Assembly: GCA_027886175.1 (NCBI GenBank)
Contig: JAJNNQ010000078.1
Span: 3,782,001-3,846,000, forward strand
DNA length: 64,000 nt
Direction of reading: 5' to 3'
Source of the DNA: Phylloscopus collybita
Taxonomy: Eukaryota > Chordata > Aves > Passeriformes > Phylloscopidae
Shown here: positions 12,066-25,127 of the stretch, piece after piece
Layout: each line of letters opens with the position of its first letter
Position numbering within the stretch: position 1 is the first letter of the stretch
Made by a program: the position numbers and the translations under genes
Notes under the pieces: model-generated
The model's database searches: none
What the model was told of the DNA's origin: nothing
What the model saw: only the letters and a program-made list of their open reading frames with translations

Positions 12066-12433
12066 TGTGGAGAGAATGTGAATTGGAAGGGACAGACTGC
12101 GTTTGCGGAAGACGAATCGGGTTGTAACACGAAGCAGGGCCAGGCACATCCCTCTCCAGAGATAACCTTTATCTCAAGGTCACAGACCCCTCTCTCTTTC
12201 CTTGCATACCAGTACTTTTCCACTACCCTTAAGAAACTAGTAAGACCCCCTATGACGTAGCAAAACCCAGAAGGTACTTAAACCCTGTGTTTTAGATAAT
12301 AAACGCTTTTGATCAAACACATCACATTGGTGTTAACTGAGTCATTTGCCCGAACCCCACGCTCGCAGCTCGTGGTGGTCGTGTCTTCAATTAAACCCAG
12401 GCCACCAAGGCGATGGCTGAATAAGCCGCAACA
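12066..12433 (+). mobile_element. solo LTR, alpharetrovirus-like, copy 1
   Basis: A 368-bp element beginning TGTGGAGAGA and ending CCGCAACA, flanked by a perfect 6-bp target duplication ctacgt (12060-12065 and 12434-12439). A uninterrupted version of the site exists nearby (13612-13617, ccacgt), proving insertion. TG...CA ends and a 6-bp duplication are typical of alpha/beta (class II) retroviral integration. A TATA-like tacttaaa (12275-12282) and AATAAA (12298-12303) give the plus strand. The polyadenylation/R segment, with AATAAACGC and then CACATTGGTGT, resembles, from memory, that of avian leukosis/sarcoma viruses. No internal viral sequence or primer-binding site adjoins, so it is a solo LTR with no coding capacity. 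Haplotype: aacac, taag, gatc. Confidence 0.93.
12275..12303 (+). promoter_or_regulatory. LTR core promoter and polyadenylation signal
   Basis: TATA-like tacttaaa at 12275-12282 and AATAAA at 12298-12303, with a CRE-like TGACGTA upstream at 12253-12259. The close spacing, with the polyadenylation signal just before the expected start of R, is the arrangement known from alpharetroviral LTRs. The same elements occur at +209 and +232 from the start of the other five LTR copies. Whether any copy is transcribed cannot be told; if active, transcripts would read rightward into satellite. Confidence 0.6.
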
Positions 12434-15400
12434 CTACGTTTAAGAAGAGAGTTTATAGGAGCCCTTTGGCACTACAAGGGCAGAGAAACTTCAAACCGGG
12501 AGTAGATTGCACCTGCGAGATATTCTCAATTTTATAGAATTTTAGAGGAATTTCAGTCCGCCGAATCCCACCGGCAGGCACACAGAATTAGACATGAATA
12601 GCGGCCTTTTCCAGGGGAAACCAAAGTCTCCAGGCCAGGTTCCTGATGTCAGCTTTTAGGAGGCCTTTTGCACTACAAGAACAGACAAACTTCCGACTGG
12701 TGGCATATTGCATCTTGGAGATATCCTCATTTGTATGGAATTATAGTGGAATTAAAGTAGGCAGAAGCCCAGTGGCAAGTAGACAGCATTAAACACCAAC
12801 GGTGGCCCATTTCCATGGGAAACCAAAGTCTCCACCCCACGTTCATGATGTCCGTTTCTAGGAGGCCTTTGGAACTACAAGAGCAGACAAACTTCCAACT
12901 GGTGGCATATTGCATCTGGGAGATATCCTCATTTGTATGTAATTTCTGTAGCCATAAGCCCAGTGGCCGGCAGACAGCATTAGACACGAACGGTGGCCCT
13001 TTTCCATTGGAAACCGAATTCTCCACTCCAGGCTCCTGATGTCAATTTGTAGGAGGCCTTTGGCACTACAGGGGCAGACAAACTTCCATCAGCTGGTTGA
13101 TTGCATCGGAGAGATTTCCAAATATCTTTGGAATTTCAGCAGGCAGAAGCCCAGTGGCAGGCAGACAGCATTAGACATGAACGCTGGCCCTTTTCCATGG
13201 GAAAACAAAGTCTCCACCCCTGGTTCCTGATGTCAGTTTTTTAGGAGGGCTTTGGTACTACAAGGGCAGAGAATCTTCCATCTAATTGTGGATTGCACCT
13301 GGGAGATATCCTCATTTCTATGGAATTTTAGTGGAATTTTAATAGGAAGAAGCCCAGTGGCAAGCAGACAGCATTACACACGAACGGTGGCCCATTTTCA
13401 TGGGAAACCAAAGTGGCCACTCCCGGTTCCTGATGTCAGTTTTTAGGAGGTTTTTGCCAGTACAAGGGCAGGCAAACTTCCATCTGGTGGTAAATTGCAT
13501 CTGCGAGATATCCTCATTTGTATGGAATTTTAGCAGGCATACGCCCAGTGGCAGGCACACAGCATTAGGCATGAACAGTGCCCTATTCCACGGGAAACCA
13601 AATTATACATCCCACGTTTAAGAAGTGAATTTATAGGAGCCCTTTGGCACTACAAGGGCAGAGAAACTTCAAACCGGGAGTAGATTGCACCTGCGAGATA
13701 TTCTCAATTTTATAGAATTTTAGAGGAATTTCAGTCCGTCGAATCCCACCGGCAGGCACACAGAATTATACATGAATAGTGGCCTTTTCCAGGGGAAACC
13801 AAAGCCTCCAGGCCCCAGGTTCCTGATGTCTGTTTTTAGGAGGCCTTTTGCACTACAAGAACAGACAACCTTCCGACTGGTGGCGTATTGCATCTTGGAG
13901 ATATCCTCATTTGTATGGAATTCTAGTGCAATCACAGTAGGCAGAAGCCCAGTGGCAAGTAGACAGCATTAAACACCAACGGTGGCCCATTTCCATGGGA
14001 AACCAAAGTCTCCTCCCAGGTTCTTGATGTCAATTTGTAGGAAGCCTTTGGCTCTACAGGGGGAGACAAACTTCCATCTGGTGGTAGATTGCACCTGGGA
14101 GACATCCTCATTTGTAAGGAATTTTAGTGGGATTTTAATAGGCAGAAGCCTAGTGGCAGGAACACATCATTAGACACGAACGCTGGCCCATTTCCATGGG
14201 AAACCAAAGTCTCCACTCCAGGTTCCTGGTGTCAGTTTGTAGGAGGCCTTTGGAACTACAAGGGCAGATAAACTTCCAACTGGTGGTAGACTCCATCTGG
14301 GAGATATCCTCATTTCTCTGGAATTTCAGCAGGCATAAGCCCAGTGGCAGACAGACAGCATTAGACAGGAACGGTGGCCCTTTTCCATAGAAAACCAAAG
14401 TCTCCACCTCACGTTCCTGATGTCAGTTTGTAGGAGGCCTTTGGAACTACAAGGGCAGACAAACTTCCGTCAGGTGGTAGATTGCACCTGGGAGATATCC
14501 TCATTTGTAGAGAATTTTATTGGAATTCTAGTAGGCATAAGCCAAGTGGCTGGCAGAGAGCATTAGACACAAACGGTGGCCCATTTCCTTGGGAAACCAA
14601 AGTCTCCATCTCACGTTCCTGATGTCAGTTTGTAGGAGGCCTTTGGTACTACAAGGGCAGACATACTTCTATCTTGTGGTTGATTGCATCGCAGAGATAT
14701 CCTCATTTTTATGGAACTTCAGCAGTCATAACCACTGTACCAGGCAGACAGCATTAGACAGGAACAGTGGTCTTTTTCCATGGGAAACCAAAGTCTCCAC
14801 ACTACGTTCCCGATATCAGGTTTTAGGAGGTCTTTTGCAGTACATGGGAAGACAAACTTCCGTCTGTTGGTTTATTTCATCGGGGAGATATCCTCATTTG
14901 TATGGAATTTCAGCAGGCAGAAGCCCAGTGGCAGGCAGAGAGCATTAGACACAAACGGTGGCCCTTTTCCATGGGAAACCGAAGTCTCCAACCCAGGCTT
15001 CTGATGTCGGTTTTCAGGAGGCCTTTGGCATTAAAAGTGTAGACAAACATCCATCTGGTGGGAAATTGCATTTGGGAGATATCCTCATACGTATGGAATT
15101 TTAGTAGGCATATACCCACTGGCAGGCAGCAGCATTAGACATGAACAATGGGCCTTTTCCATGGAAAAACAAATTATCCATCCTCACGTTCCTGATGTCA
15201 TGTTTTAGGAGGCCTTTGGCACTACAAGAGCAGACAAACTTCCACGTGGTGGTAGATTGCACCTGAGAGATATTCTCATTTGTAAAGAATTTTAGACGAA
15301 TTTTAGTACGCAGATTCCAAGCGGCAGGCAGACAGAATTAGACATGAATAGTGGCCCTTTTCCAGGGGAAATGAAAGTCTGCAGGCCAGGTTCCTGATGT

Positions 15401-16364
15401 CAGTTTTTAGGAGGCCTTTTGCACTACAAGAACAGACAAACTTCCAACTGGTGGCATATTGCATCTGGGAGATATCCTCATTTGTATGTAATTTCTGTAG
15501 CCATAAGCCCAGTGGCCGGCAGACAGCATTAGACATGAACGGTGGCCCTTTTCCATGGGAAACCAAATTCTCCACTCCAGGCTCCTGATGTCTATTTGTA
15601 GGAGGCCTTTGGCACTACAGGGGCAGACAAACTTCCATCAACTGGTTGATTGCATTGGAGAGATTTCCCAATTTCTTTGGAATTTCAGCAGGCAGAAGCC
15701 CAGTGGCAGGCAGACAGCATTAGACATGAACGCTGGCCCTTTTCCATGGGAAAACAAAGTCTTCACCCCTGATTCCTGATGTCAGTTTTTTAGGAGGGCT
15801 TTGGTACTACAAGGGCAGAGAATCTTCTATCTGGTTGTAGATTGCACCTGGGAGATATCCTCATTTCTATGGAATTTTAGTGCAATTTTAATAGGCAGAA
15901 GCCTAGTGGCAGGAACACATCATTAGACACGAACGCTGGCCCATTTCCATGGGAAACCAAAGTCTCCACTCCAGGTTCCTGGTGTCAGTTTGTAGGAGGC
16001 CTTTGGAACTACAAGGGCAGATAAACTTCCAACTGGTGGTAGATTCCATCTGGGAGATATCCTCATTTCTCTGGAATTTCAGCAGGCATAAGCCCAGTGG
16101 CAGACAGACAGCATTAGACAGGAACGGTGGCCCTTTTCCATAGAAAACCAAAGTCTCCACCTCACGTTCCTGATGTCAGTTTGTAGGAGGCCTTTGGAAC
16201 TACAAGGGCAGACAAACTTCCGTCAGGTGGTAGATTGCACCTGGGAGATATCCTCATTTGTAGAGAATTTTATTGGAATTCTAGTAGGCATAAGCCAAGT
16301 GGCTGGCAGAGAGCATTAGACACAAACGGTGGCCCATTTCCTTGGGAAACCAAAGTCTCCATCT

Positions 16365-19300
16365 CACGTTCATGATGTCCGTTTCTAGGAGGCCTTTGGA
16401 ACTACAAGAGCAGACAAACTTCCAACTGGTGGCATATTGCATCTGGGAGATATCCTCATTTGTATGTAATTTCTGTAGCCATAAGCCCAGTGGCCGGCAG
16501 ACAGCATTAGACACGAACGGTGGCCCTTTTCCATGGGAAACCGAATTCTCCACTCCAGGCTCCTGATGTCTATTTGTAGGAGGCCTTTGGCACTACAGGG
16601 GCAGACAAACTTCCATCAGCTGGTTGATTGCATCGGAGAGATTTCCAAATATCTTTGGAATTTCAGCAGGCAGAAGCCCAGTGGCAGGCAGACAGCATTA
16701 GACATGAACGCTGGCCCTTTTCCATGGGAAAACAAAGTCTCCACCCCTGGTTCCTGATGTCAGTTTTTTAGGAGGGCTTTGGTACTACAAGGGCAGAGAA
16801 TCTTCCATCTGGTTGTGGATTGCACCTAGGAGATATCCTCATTTCTATGGAATTTTAGTGGAATTTTAATAGGAAGAAGCCCAGTGGCAAGCAGACAGCA
16901 TTACACACGAACGGTGGCCCATTTTCATGGGAAACCAAAGTGGCCACTCCCGGTTCCTGATGTCAGTTTTTAGGAGGTTTTTGCCAGTACAAGGGCAGGC
17001 AAACTTCCACCTCGTGGTAAATTGCATCTGCGAGATATCCTCATTTGTATGGAATTTTAGCAGGCATACGCCCAGTGGCAGGCACACAGCATTTGGCATG
17101 AACAGTGGCCCTTTTCCATGGGAAACCAAATTATCCATCCTATGTTTCAGATGTCAGTTTATAGGAGCCCTTTGGCACTACAATGGCAGAGAAACTTCAA
17201 ACTGGGGGAGGATTGCACCTGCGAAATATTCCCATTTGTATAGAATTTTAGAGGAATTTTAGTACGCAGAATCCCAGCTGCAGGCACACAGAATTAGACA
17301 TGAATAGTGACCTTTTCCAGGGGAAACCAAAGTCTCCACCCCACGTTCCTCATGTCAGTTTTTACGAGGACTTTGGCAACATAAGGGCAGACATACTTCC
17401 AACTGGTGGTTGATTACATCAGGGAGATATCCTCATTTGTGAGGAATTTCAGCAGGCATAACCCCAGTGGCAGGCAGACACCATTAGACACGAACGGTGG
17501 CGCTTTTCCATGGGAAACAAAAATCTTCACCCGTGGTTCCTGATGTCAGGTTTTAGGAGGCCTTTGCCACTACAAGGGCAGACAAACTTCCATCTGATGG
17601 AAAATTCCATCTGGGAGATATCCTCATTTGTATGGAATTTTACTAGGCATAAGCCCAGTGGCAGGCACAGAGCATTAGACAAAAACGGTGCCCCTTTTCC
17701 ATGGAAACCAAAGTCTCCACCTCACGTTCCTGATGTCAGTTTTTAGGAGGCCTTTGGCACTACAAGGGCAGACAAACTTCCAACTGGTGGTAGATTGCAC
17801 CATGGAGATGTCCTCATTTGTATGGAATTTTAGTGGAATTTTAATACTCAGAAGCCCAGTTGCAGACCGACAGCATTAAATACGAACGGTGGGCCTTTTC
17901 CATAGGAAACCAAAGTTCCAGGCCAGGTTCCAGATATCACTTTGAACGAGGCCTTTGGCACTGCAAGAGCAGACAAACTTCCATCTGGTGGCATATTGCA
18001 TCTGGGAGATATCCTCATTTGTATGTAATTTCAGTAGTCATAAGCCCAGTGGCAAAGAGACAGCATTAAACACCAAGGGTGGCCCTATTCCATGGGAAAC
18101 CAAAGCGTCCTCTCCAGATTCCTGATGTCAGTTTGTAGGAGGCCGTTGGCATTACAAGGGCAGACAAACTTTCAAGTGGTGGTAGATTCCATCTGGGAGA
18201 TATCCTCATTTGTATGGAATTTTACTAGGCATAAGCCCAGTGGCAGGCGCATAGCATTAGACACAAACGGTGGCTCTTTTCCATGGGAAAGCAAAGTCTC
18301 CACCCCACGTTCCTGATGTCAGTTTTTAGGAGGCCTTTGGCACTACAAGGGCAGACAAACTTCCATCTGGTGGTAGATTGCACCTGGGAGATATCCTCAT
18401 TTGTATGGAACTTCAGCACTCATAATCTCAAAGCCAGGCAGACAGCATTAGAAACGAACGATGGACCTTCTCCATGGGAAACCAAAGTCTTCACCCCACG
18501 TTCCTGATGTCAGTTTTTTGGAGGCCTTTGGCACTACGAGGGCAGACAAACTTCCACCTGGTGGTAGATTGCACCTGGGAGATATCCTCATTTGTATGGA
18601 ACTTCAGCAGTCATCACCACAGTGCCAGGCAGACAGCATTAGATACGAACCGTGGTCCTTTTCCATGGGAAACCAAAGTCTCCACGCCTGGTTCCTGATG
18701 TCAGTTTTTTAGGGGGCTTTTGCCACTACAAGGGCAGACAAACTTCCACCTCGTGGTAAATTGCATCTTCGAGATATCCTCATTTGTATGGAATTTTAGC
18801 AGGCATACGCCCAGTGGCAGGCACACAGCATTAGGCATGAACAGTGGCCCTTTTCCATGGGAAACCAAATTATCCATCCTATGTTTCAGATGTCAGTTTA
18901 TAGGAGCCCTTTGGCACTACAAGGGCAGAGAAACTTTAAACTGGGGGAGGATTGCACCTGCGAAATATTCCCATTTGTATTAAATTTTAGAGGAATTTTA
19001 GTACGCAGAATCCCAGCTGCAGGCACACAGAATTAGACATGAATAGTGGCCCTTTTCCAGGGGAAAACAAAGTCTCCAGGCCAGGTTCCTGATGCCAGTT
19101 TTTAGGAGGCCTTTTGCACTACAAGAACAGAAAAACTTCCAACTGGTGGCATATTGCGTCTTGGAGATATCCTCATTTGTATGGAAATATAGTGGAATTA
19201 AAGTAGGCAGAAGCCCAGTGGCAAGTAGACAGCATTAAACACCAACGGTGGCCCATTTCCATGGGAAACCAAAGTCTCCACACCAGGTGCCTTATGTCCG

Positions 19301-22300
19301 TTTATAGGAGGACTTTTGCACTACAAGAGCAGACAAATTTCCAACTGCTGGCTTATTGCATCTGGGAGATATCCTCATTTGTATGTAATTTCTGTAGCCA
19401 TAAGCCCAGTGGCCGGCAGACAGCATTAGACATGAACGGTGGCCCTTTTCCATGGGAAACCGAATTCTCCACTCCAGGCTCCTGATGTCTATTTGTAGGA
19501 GGCCTTTGGCACTACAGGGGCAGAGGAACTTCCGTCAGGTGGTTGATTGCATCGGAGAGATTTCCAAATATCTTTGGAATTTCAGCAGGCAGAAGCCCAG
19601 TGGCAGGCAGACAGCATTAGACATGAACGCTGGCCCTTTTCCATGGGAAAACAAAGTCTTCACCCCTGATTCCTGATGTCAGTTTTTTAGGAGGGCTTTG
19701 GTACTACAAGGGCAGAGAATCTTCTATCTGGTTGTAGATTGCACCTGGGAGATATCCTCATTTCTATGGAATTTTAGTGGAATTTTAATAGGAAGAAGCC
19801 CAGTGGCAAGCAGACAGCATTACACACGAACGGTGGCCCATTTGTATGGGAAACCAAAGTGGCCACTCCCGGTTCCTGATGTCAGTTTTTAGGAGGCCTT
19901 TGCCACTACAAGGGCAGGCAAACTTCCATCTGGTGGTAAATTGCATCTGCGAGATATGCTCATTTGTATGGAGATTTAGCAGGCATATGCCCAGTGGCAG
20001 GCACACAGCATTAGGCATGAACAGTGCCCTATTCCACGGGAAACCAAATTATACATCCTACGTTGTGGAGAGAATGTGAATTGGAAGGGACAGACTGCGT
20101 TTGCGGAAGACGAATCGGGTTGTAACACGAAGCAGGGCCAGGCACATCCCTCTCCAGAGATAACCTTTATCTCAAGGTCACAGACCCCTCTCTCTTTCCT
20201 TGCATACCAGTACTTTTCCACTACCCTTAAGAAACTAGTGAGACCCGCTATGACGTAGCAAAACCCAGAAGGTACTTAAACCCTGTGTTTTAGATAATAA
20301 ACGCTTTTGACCAAACACATCACATTGGTGTTAACTGAGTCATTTGCCCGAACCCCACGCTCGCAGCTCGTGGTGGTCGTGTCTTCAATTAAACCCAGGC
20401 CACCAAGGCGATGGCTGAATAAGCCGCAACACTACGTTTAAGAAGAGAGTTTATAGGAGCCCTTTGGCACTACAAGGGCAGAGAAACTTCAAACCGGGAG
20501 TAGATTGCACCTGCGAGATATTCTCAATTTTATAGAATTTTAGAGGAATTTCAGTCCGCCAAATCCCACCGGCAGGCACACAGAATTAGACATGAATAGC
20601 GGCCTTTTCCAGGGGAAACCAAAGTCTCCAGGCCAGGTTCCTGATGTCAGCTTTTAGGAGGCCTTTTGCACTACAAGAACAGACAAACTTCCGACTGGTG
20701 GCATATTGCATCTTGGAGATATCCTCATTTGTATGGAATTATAGTGGAATTAAAGTAGGCAGAAGCCCAGTGGCAAGTAGACAGCATTAAACACCAACGG
20801 TGGCCCATTTCCATGGGAAACCAAAGTCTCCACACCACGTGCCTTATGTCCGTTTCTAGGAGGCCTTTGGAACTACAAGAGCAGACAAACTTCCAACTGG
20901 TGGCATATTGCATCTGGGAGATATCCTCATTTGTATGTAATTTCTGTAGCCATAAGCCCAGTGGCCGGCAGACAGCATTAGACACGAACGGTGGCCCTTT
21001 TCCATTGGAAACCGAATTCTCCACTCCAGGCTCCTGATGTCAATTTGTAGGAGGCCTTTGGCATTACAGGGGCAGACAAACTTCCATCAGCTGGTTGATT
21101 GCATCGGAGAGATTTCCAAATATCTTTGGAATTTCAGCAGGCAGAAGCCCAGTGGCAGGCAGACAGCATTAGACATGAACGCTGGCCCTTTTCCATGGGA
21201 AAACAAAGTCTCCACCCCTGGTTCCTGATGTCAGTTTTTTAGGAGGGCTTTGGTACTACAAGGGCAGAGAATCTTCCATCTAATTGTGGATTGCACCTAG
21301 GAGATATCCTCATTTCTATGGAATTTTAGTGGAATTTTAATAGGAAGAAGCCCAGTGGCAAGCAGACAGCATTACACACGAACGGTGGCCCATTTTCATG
21401 GGAAACCAAAGTGGCCACTCCCGGTTCCTGATGTCAGTTTTTAGGAGGTTTTTGCCAGTACAAGGGCAGGCAAACTTCCATCTGGTGGTAAATTGCATCT
21501 GCGAGATATCCTCATTTGTATGGAATTTTAGCAGGCATACGCCCAGTGGCAGGCACACAGCATTAGGCATGAACAGTGCCCTATTCCACGGGAAACCAAA
21601 TTATACATCCCACGTTTAAGAAGTGAGTTTATAGGAGCCCTTTGGCACTACAAGGGCAGAGAAACTTCAAACCGGGACTAGATTGCACCTGCAAGATATT
21701 CTCAATTTTATAGAATTTTAGAGGAATTTCAGTACGCCAAATCCCACCGGCAGGCACACAGAATTATACATGAATAGTGGCCTTTTCCAGGGGAAACCAA
21801 AGCCTCCAGGCCCCAGGTTCCTGATGTCTGTTTTTAGGAGGCCTTTTGCACTACAAGAACAGACAACCTTCCGACTGGTGGCGTATTGCATCTTGGAGAT
21901 ATCCTCATTTGTATGGAATTCTAGTGCAATCACAGTAGGCAGAAGCCCAGTGGCAAGTAGACAGCATTAAACACCAACGGTGGCCCATTTCCATGGGAAA
22001 CCAAAGTCTCCTCCCCAGGTTCCTGATGTCAATTTGTAGGAAGCCTTTGGCTCTACAGGGGGAGACAAACTTCCATCTGGTGGTAGATTGCACCTGGGAG
22101 ACATCCTCATTTGTAAGGAATTTTAGTGGGATTTTAATAGGCAGAAGCCTAGTGGCAGGAACACATCATTAGACACGAACGCTGGCCCATTTCCATGGGA
22201 AACCAAAGTCTCCACTCCAGGTTCCTGGTGTCAGTTTGTAGGAGGCCTTTGGAACTACAAGGGCAGATAAACTTCCAACTGGTGGTAGATTCCATCTGGG

Positions 22301-22951
22301 AGATATCCTCATTTCTCTGGAATTTCAGCAGGCATAAGCCCAGTGGCAGACAGACAGCATTAGACAGGAACGGTGGCCCTTTTCCATAGAAAACCAAAGT
22401 CTCCACCTCACGTTCCTGATGTCAGTTTGTAGGAGGCCTTTGGAACTACAAGGGCAGACAAACTTCCGTCAGGTGGTAGATTGCACCTGGGAGATATCCT
22501 CATTTGTAGAGAATTTTATTGGAATTCTAGTAGGCATAAGCCAAGTGGCTGGCAGAGAGCATTAGACACAAACGGTGGCCCATTTCCTTGGGAAACCAAA
22601 GTCTCCATCTCACGTTCCTGATGTCAGTTTGTAGGAGGCCTTTGGTACTACAAGGGCAGACATACTTCTATCTTGTGGCTGATTGCATCGCAGAGATATC
22701 CTCATTTTTATGGAACTTCAGCAGTCATAACCACTGTACCAGGCAGACAGCATTAGACAGGAACAGTGGTCTTTTTCCATGGGAAACCAAAGTCTCCACA
22801 CTACGTTCCCGATATCAGGTTTTAGGAGGTCTTTTGCAGTACATGGGAAGACAAACTTCCGTCTGTTGGTTTATTTCATCGGGGAGATATCCTCATTTGT
22901 ATGGAATTTCAGCAGGCAGAAGCCCAGTGGCAGGCAGAGAGCATTAGACAC
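16365..22951 (+). repeat. 6.6-kb HOR segment, copy 2
   Basis: Second copy, containing the LTR at 20064-20431. A 1.41-kb stretch of other monomers (14953-16364) separates it from copy 1, so the 7998-bp offset is not a simple tandem period. One short stretch near 20833-20850 differs from both other copies and looks like a conversion tract. Confidence 0.88.
20064..20431 (+). mobile_element. solo LTR, copy 2
   Basis: Same 368-bp LTR, with target duplication ctacgt at 20058-20063 and 20432-20437. It differs from copy 1 by the second haplotype: 'ctagtgagacccgct' in place of 'ctagtaagaccccct', and 'gaccaaac' in place of 'gatcaaac'. The polyadenylation signal is at 20296-20301. The flanking monomers are the same types in the same order, so it is a duplicate of one insertion and not an independent one. 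Confidence 0.93.
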
Positions 22952-24759
22952 GAACGGTGGCCCTTTTCCATTGGAAACCGAATTCTCCACTCCAGGCTCC
23001 TGATGTCAATTTGTAGGAGGCCTTTGGCACTACAGGGGCAGACAAACTTCCATCAGCTGGTTGATTGCATCGGAGAGATTTCCAAATATCTTTGGAATTT
23101 CAGCAGGCAGAAGCCCAGTGGCAGGCAGACAGCAGTAGACATGAACGCTGGCCCTTTTCCATGGGAAAACAACGTCTCCACCCCTGGTTCCTGATGTCAG
23201 TTTTTTAGGAGGGCTTTGGTACTACAAGGGCAGAGAATCTTCCATCTGGTTGTGGATTGCACCTAGGAGATATCCTCATTTCTATGGAATTTTAGTGGAA
23301 TTTTAATAGGAAGAAGCCCAGTGGCAAGCAGACAGCATTACACACGAACGGTGGCCCATTTTCATGGGAAACCAAAGTGGCCACTCCCGGTTCCTGATGT
23401 CAGTTTTTAGGAGGTTTTTGCCACTACAAGGGCAGGCAAACTTCCATCTGGTGGTAAATTGCATCTGCGAGATATCCTCATTTGTATGGAATTTTAGCAG
23501 GCATACGCCCAGTGGCAGGCACACAGCATTAGGCATGAACAGTGCCCTATTCCACGGGAAACCAAATTATACATCCCACGTTTAAGAAGTGAATTTATAG
23601 GAGCCCTTTGGCACTACAAGGGCAGAGAAACTTCAAACCGGGAGTAGATTGCACCTGCGAGATATTCTCAATTTTATAGAATTTTAGAGGAATTTCAGTC
23701 CGTCGAATCCCACCGGCAGGCACACAGAATTAGACATGAATAGCGGCCTTTTCCGGGGGAAACCAAAGTCTCCAGGCCAGGTTCCTGATGTCAGCTTTTA
23801 GGAGGCCTTTTGCACTACAAGAACAGACAAACTTCCGACTGGTGGCATATTGCATCTTGGAGATATCCTCATTTGTATGGAATTATAGTGGAATTAAAGT
23901 AGGCAGAAGCCCAGTGGCAAGTAGACAGCATTAAACACCAACGGTGGCCCATTTCCATGGGAAACCAAAGTCTCCACCCCACGTTCATGATGTCCGTTTC
24001 TAGGAGGCCTTTGGAACTACAAGAGCAGACAAACTTCCAACTGGTGGCATATTGCATCTGGGAGATATCCTCATTTGTATGTAATTTCTGTAGCCATAAG
24101 CCCAGTGGCCGGCAGACAGCATTAGACACGAACGGTGGCCCTTTTCCATGGGAAACCGAATTCTCCACTCCAGGCTCCTGATGTCAATTTGTAGGAGTCC
24201 TTTGGCACTACAGGGGCAGACAAACTTCCATCAACTGGTTGATTGCATCGGAGAGATTTCCAAATATCTTTGGAATTTCAGCAGGCAGAAGCCCAGTGGC
24301 AGGCAGACAGCATTAGACATGAACGCTGGCCCTTTTCCATGGGAAAACAAAGTCTTCACCCCTGATTCCTGATGTCAGTTTTTTAGGAGGGCTTTGGTAC
24401 TACAAGGGCAGAGAATCTTCTATCTGGTTGTAGATTGCACCTGGGAGATATCCTCATTTCTATGGAATTTTAGTGGAATTTTAATAGGAAGAAGCCCAGT
24501 GGCAAGCAGACAGCATTACACACGAACGGTGGCCCATTTTCATGGGAAACCAAAGTGGCCACTCCCGGTTCCTGATGTCAGTTTTTAGGAGGCCTTTGCC
24601 ACTACAAGGGCAGGCAAACTTCCATCTGGTGGTAAATTGCATCTGCGAGATATGCTCATTTGTATGGAGATTTAGCAGGCATATGCCCAGTGGCAGGCAC
24701 ACAGCATTAGGCATGAACAGTGCCCTATTCCACGGGAAACCAAATTATACATCCTACGT

Positions 24760-25127
24760 TGTGGAGAGAATGTGAATTGGAAGGGACAGACTGCGTTTGC
24801 GGAAGACGAATCGGGTTGTAACGCGAAGCAGGGCCAGGCACATCCCTCTCCAGAGATAACCTTTATCTCAAGGTCACAGACCCCTCTCTCTTTCCTTGCA
24901 TACCAGTACTTTTCCACTACCCTTAAGAAACTAGTAAGACCCCCTATGACGTAGCAAAACCCAGAAGGTACTTAAACCCTGTGTTTTAGATAATAAACGC
25001 TTTTGATCAAACACATCACATTGGTGTTAACTGAGTCATTTGCCCGAACCCCACGCTCGCAGCTCGTGGTGGTCGTGTCTTCAATTAAACCCAGGCCACC
25101 AAGGCGATGGCTGAATAAGCCGCAACA
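24760..25127 (+). mobile_element. solo LTR, copy 3
   Basis: Target duplication ctacgt at 24754-24759 and 25128-25133. First haplotype, but with 'aacgc' where copies 1, 2 and 4 have 'aacac'. Corresponds to copy 1 in the 12,694-bp scheme. Confidence 0.93.

Larger units (their letters stand above)
8367..14952 (+). repeat. 6.6-kb HOR segment, copy 1
   Basis: Aligned with 16365-22951 at an offset of 7998, changing to 7999 after a one-base insertion near 14015/22013, and with 29059-35645. It contains the LTR at 12066-12433. The left limit is the 'cacgttcatg' variant; the right limit is the A/G difference at 14953 against 22952. Confidence 0.88.
11662..24355 (+). repeat. 12,694-bp HOR block, copy 1
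   Basis: Every landmark recurs 12,694 bases later: LTR starts at 12066 and 20064 against 24760 and 32758, and empty LTR sites at 13612 and 21610 against 26306 and 34304. No net length difference is seen across the block. Two LTR haplotypes occur in each block in the same order. The right limit is set by the T/C difference at 24356 against 37050. Identity to the left begins near 11580. Confidence 0.92.

Noticed and set aside
12078..12260. A 60-codon frame inside the LTR
   Set aside because: It lies in U3 and ends before the polyadenylation signal. It is incidental, and an LTR of this group is not expected to encode a protein there.
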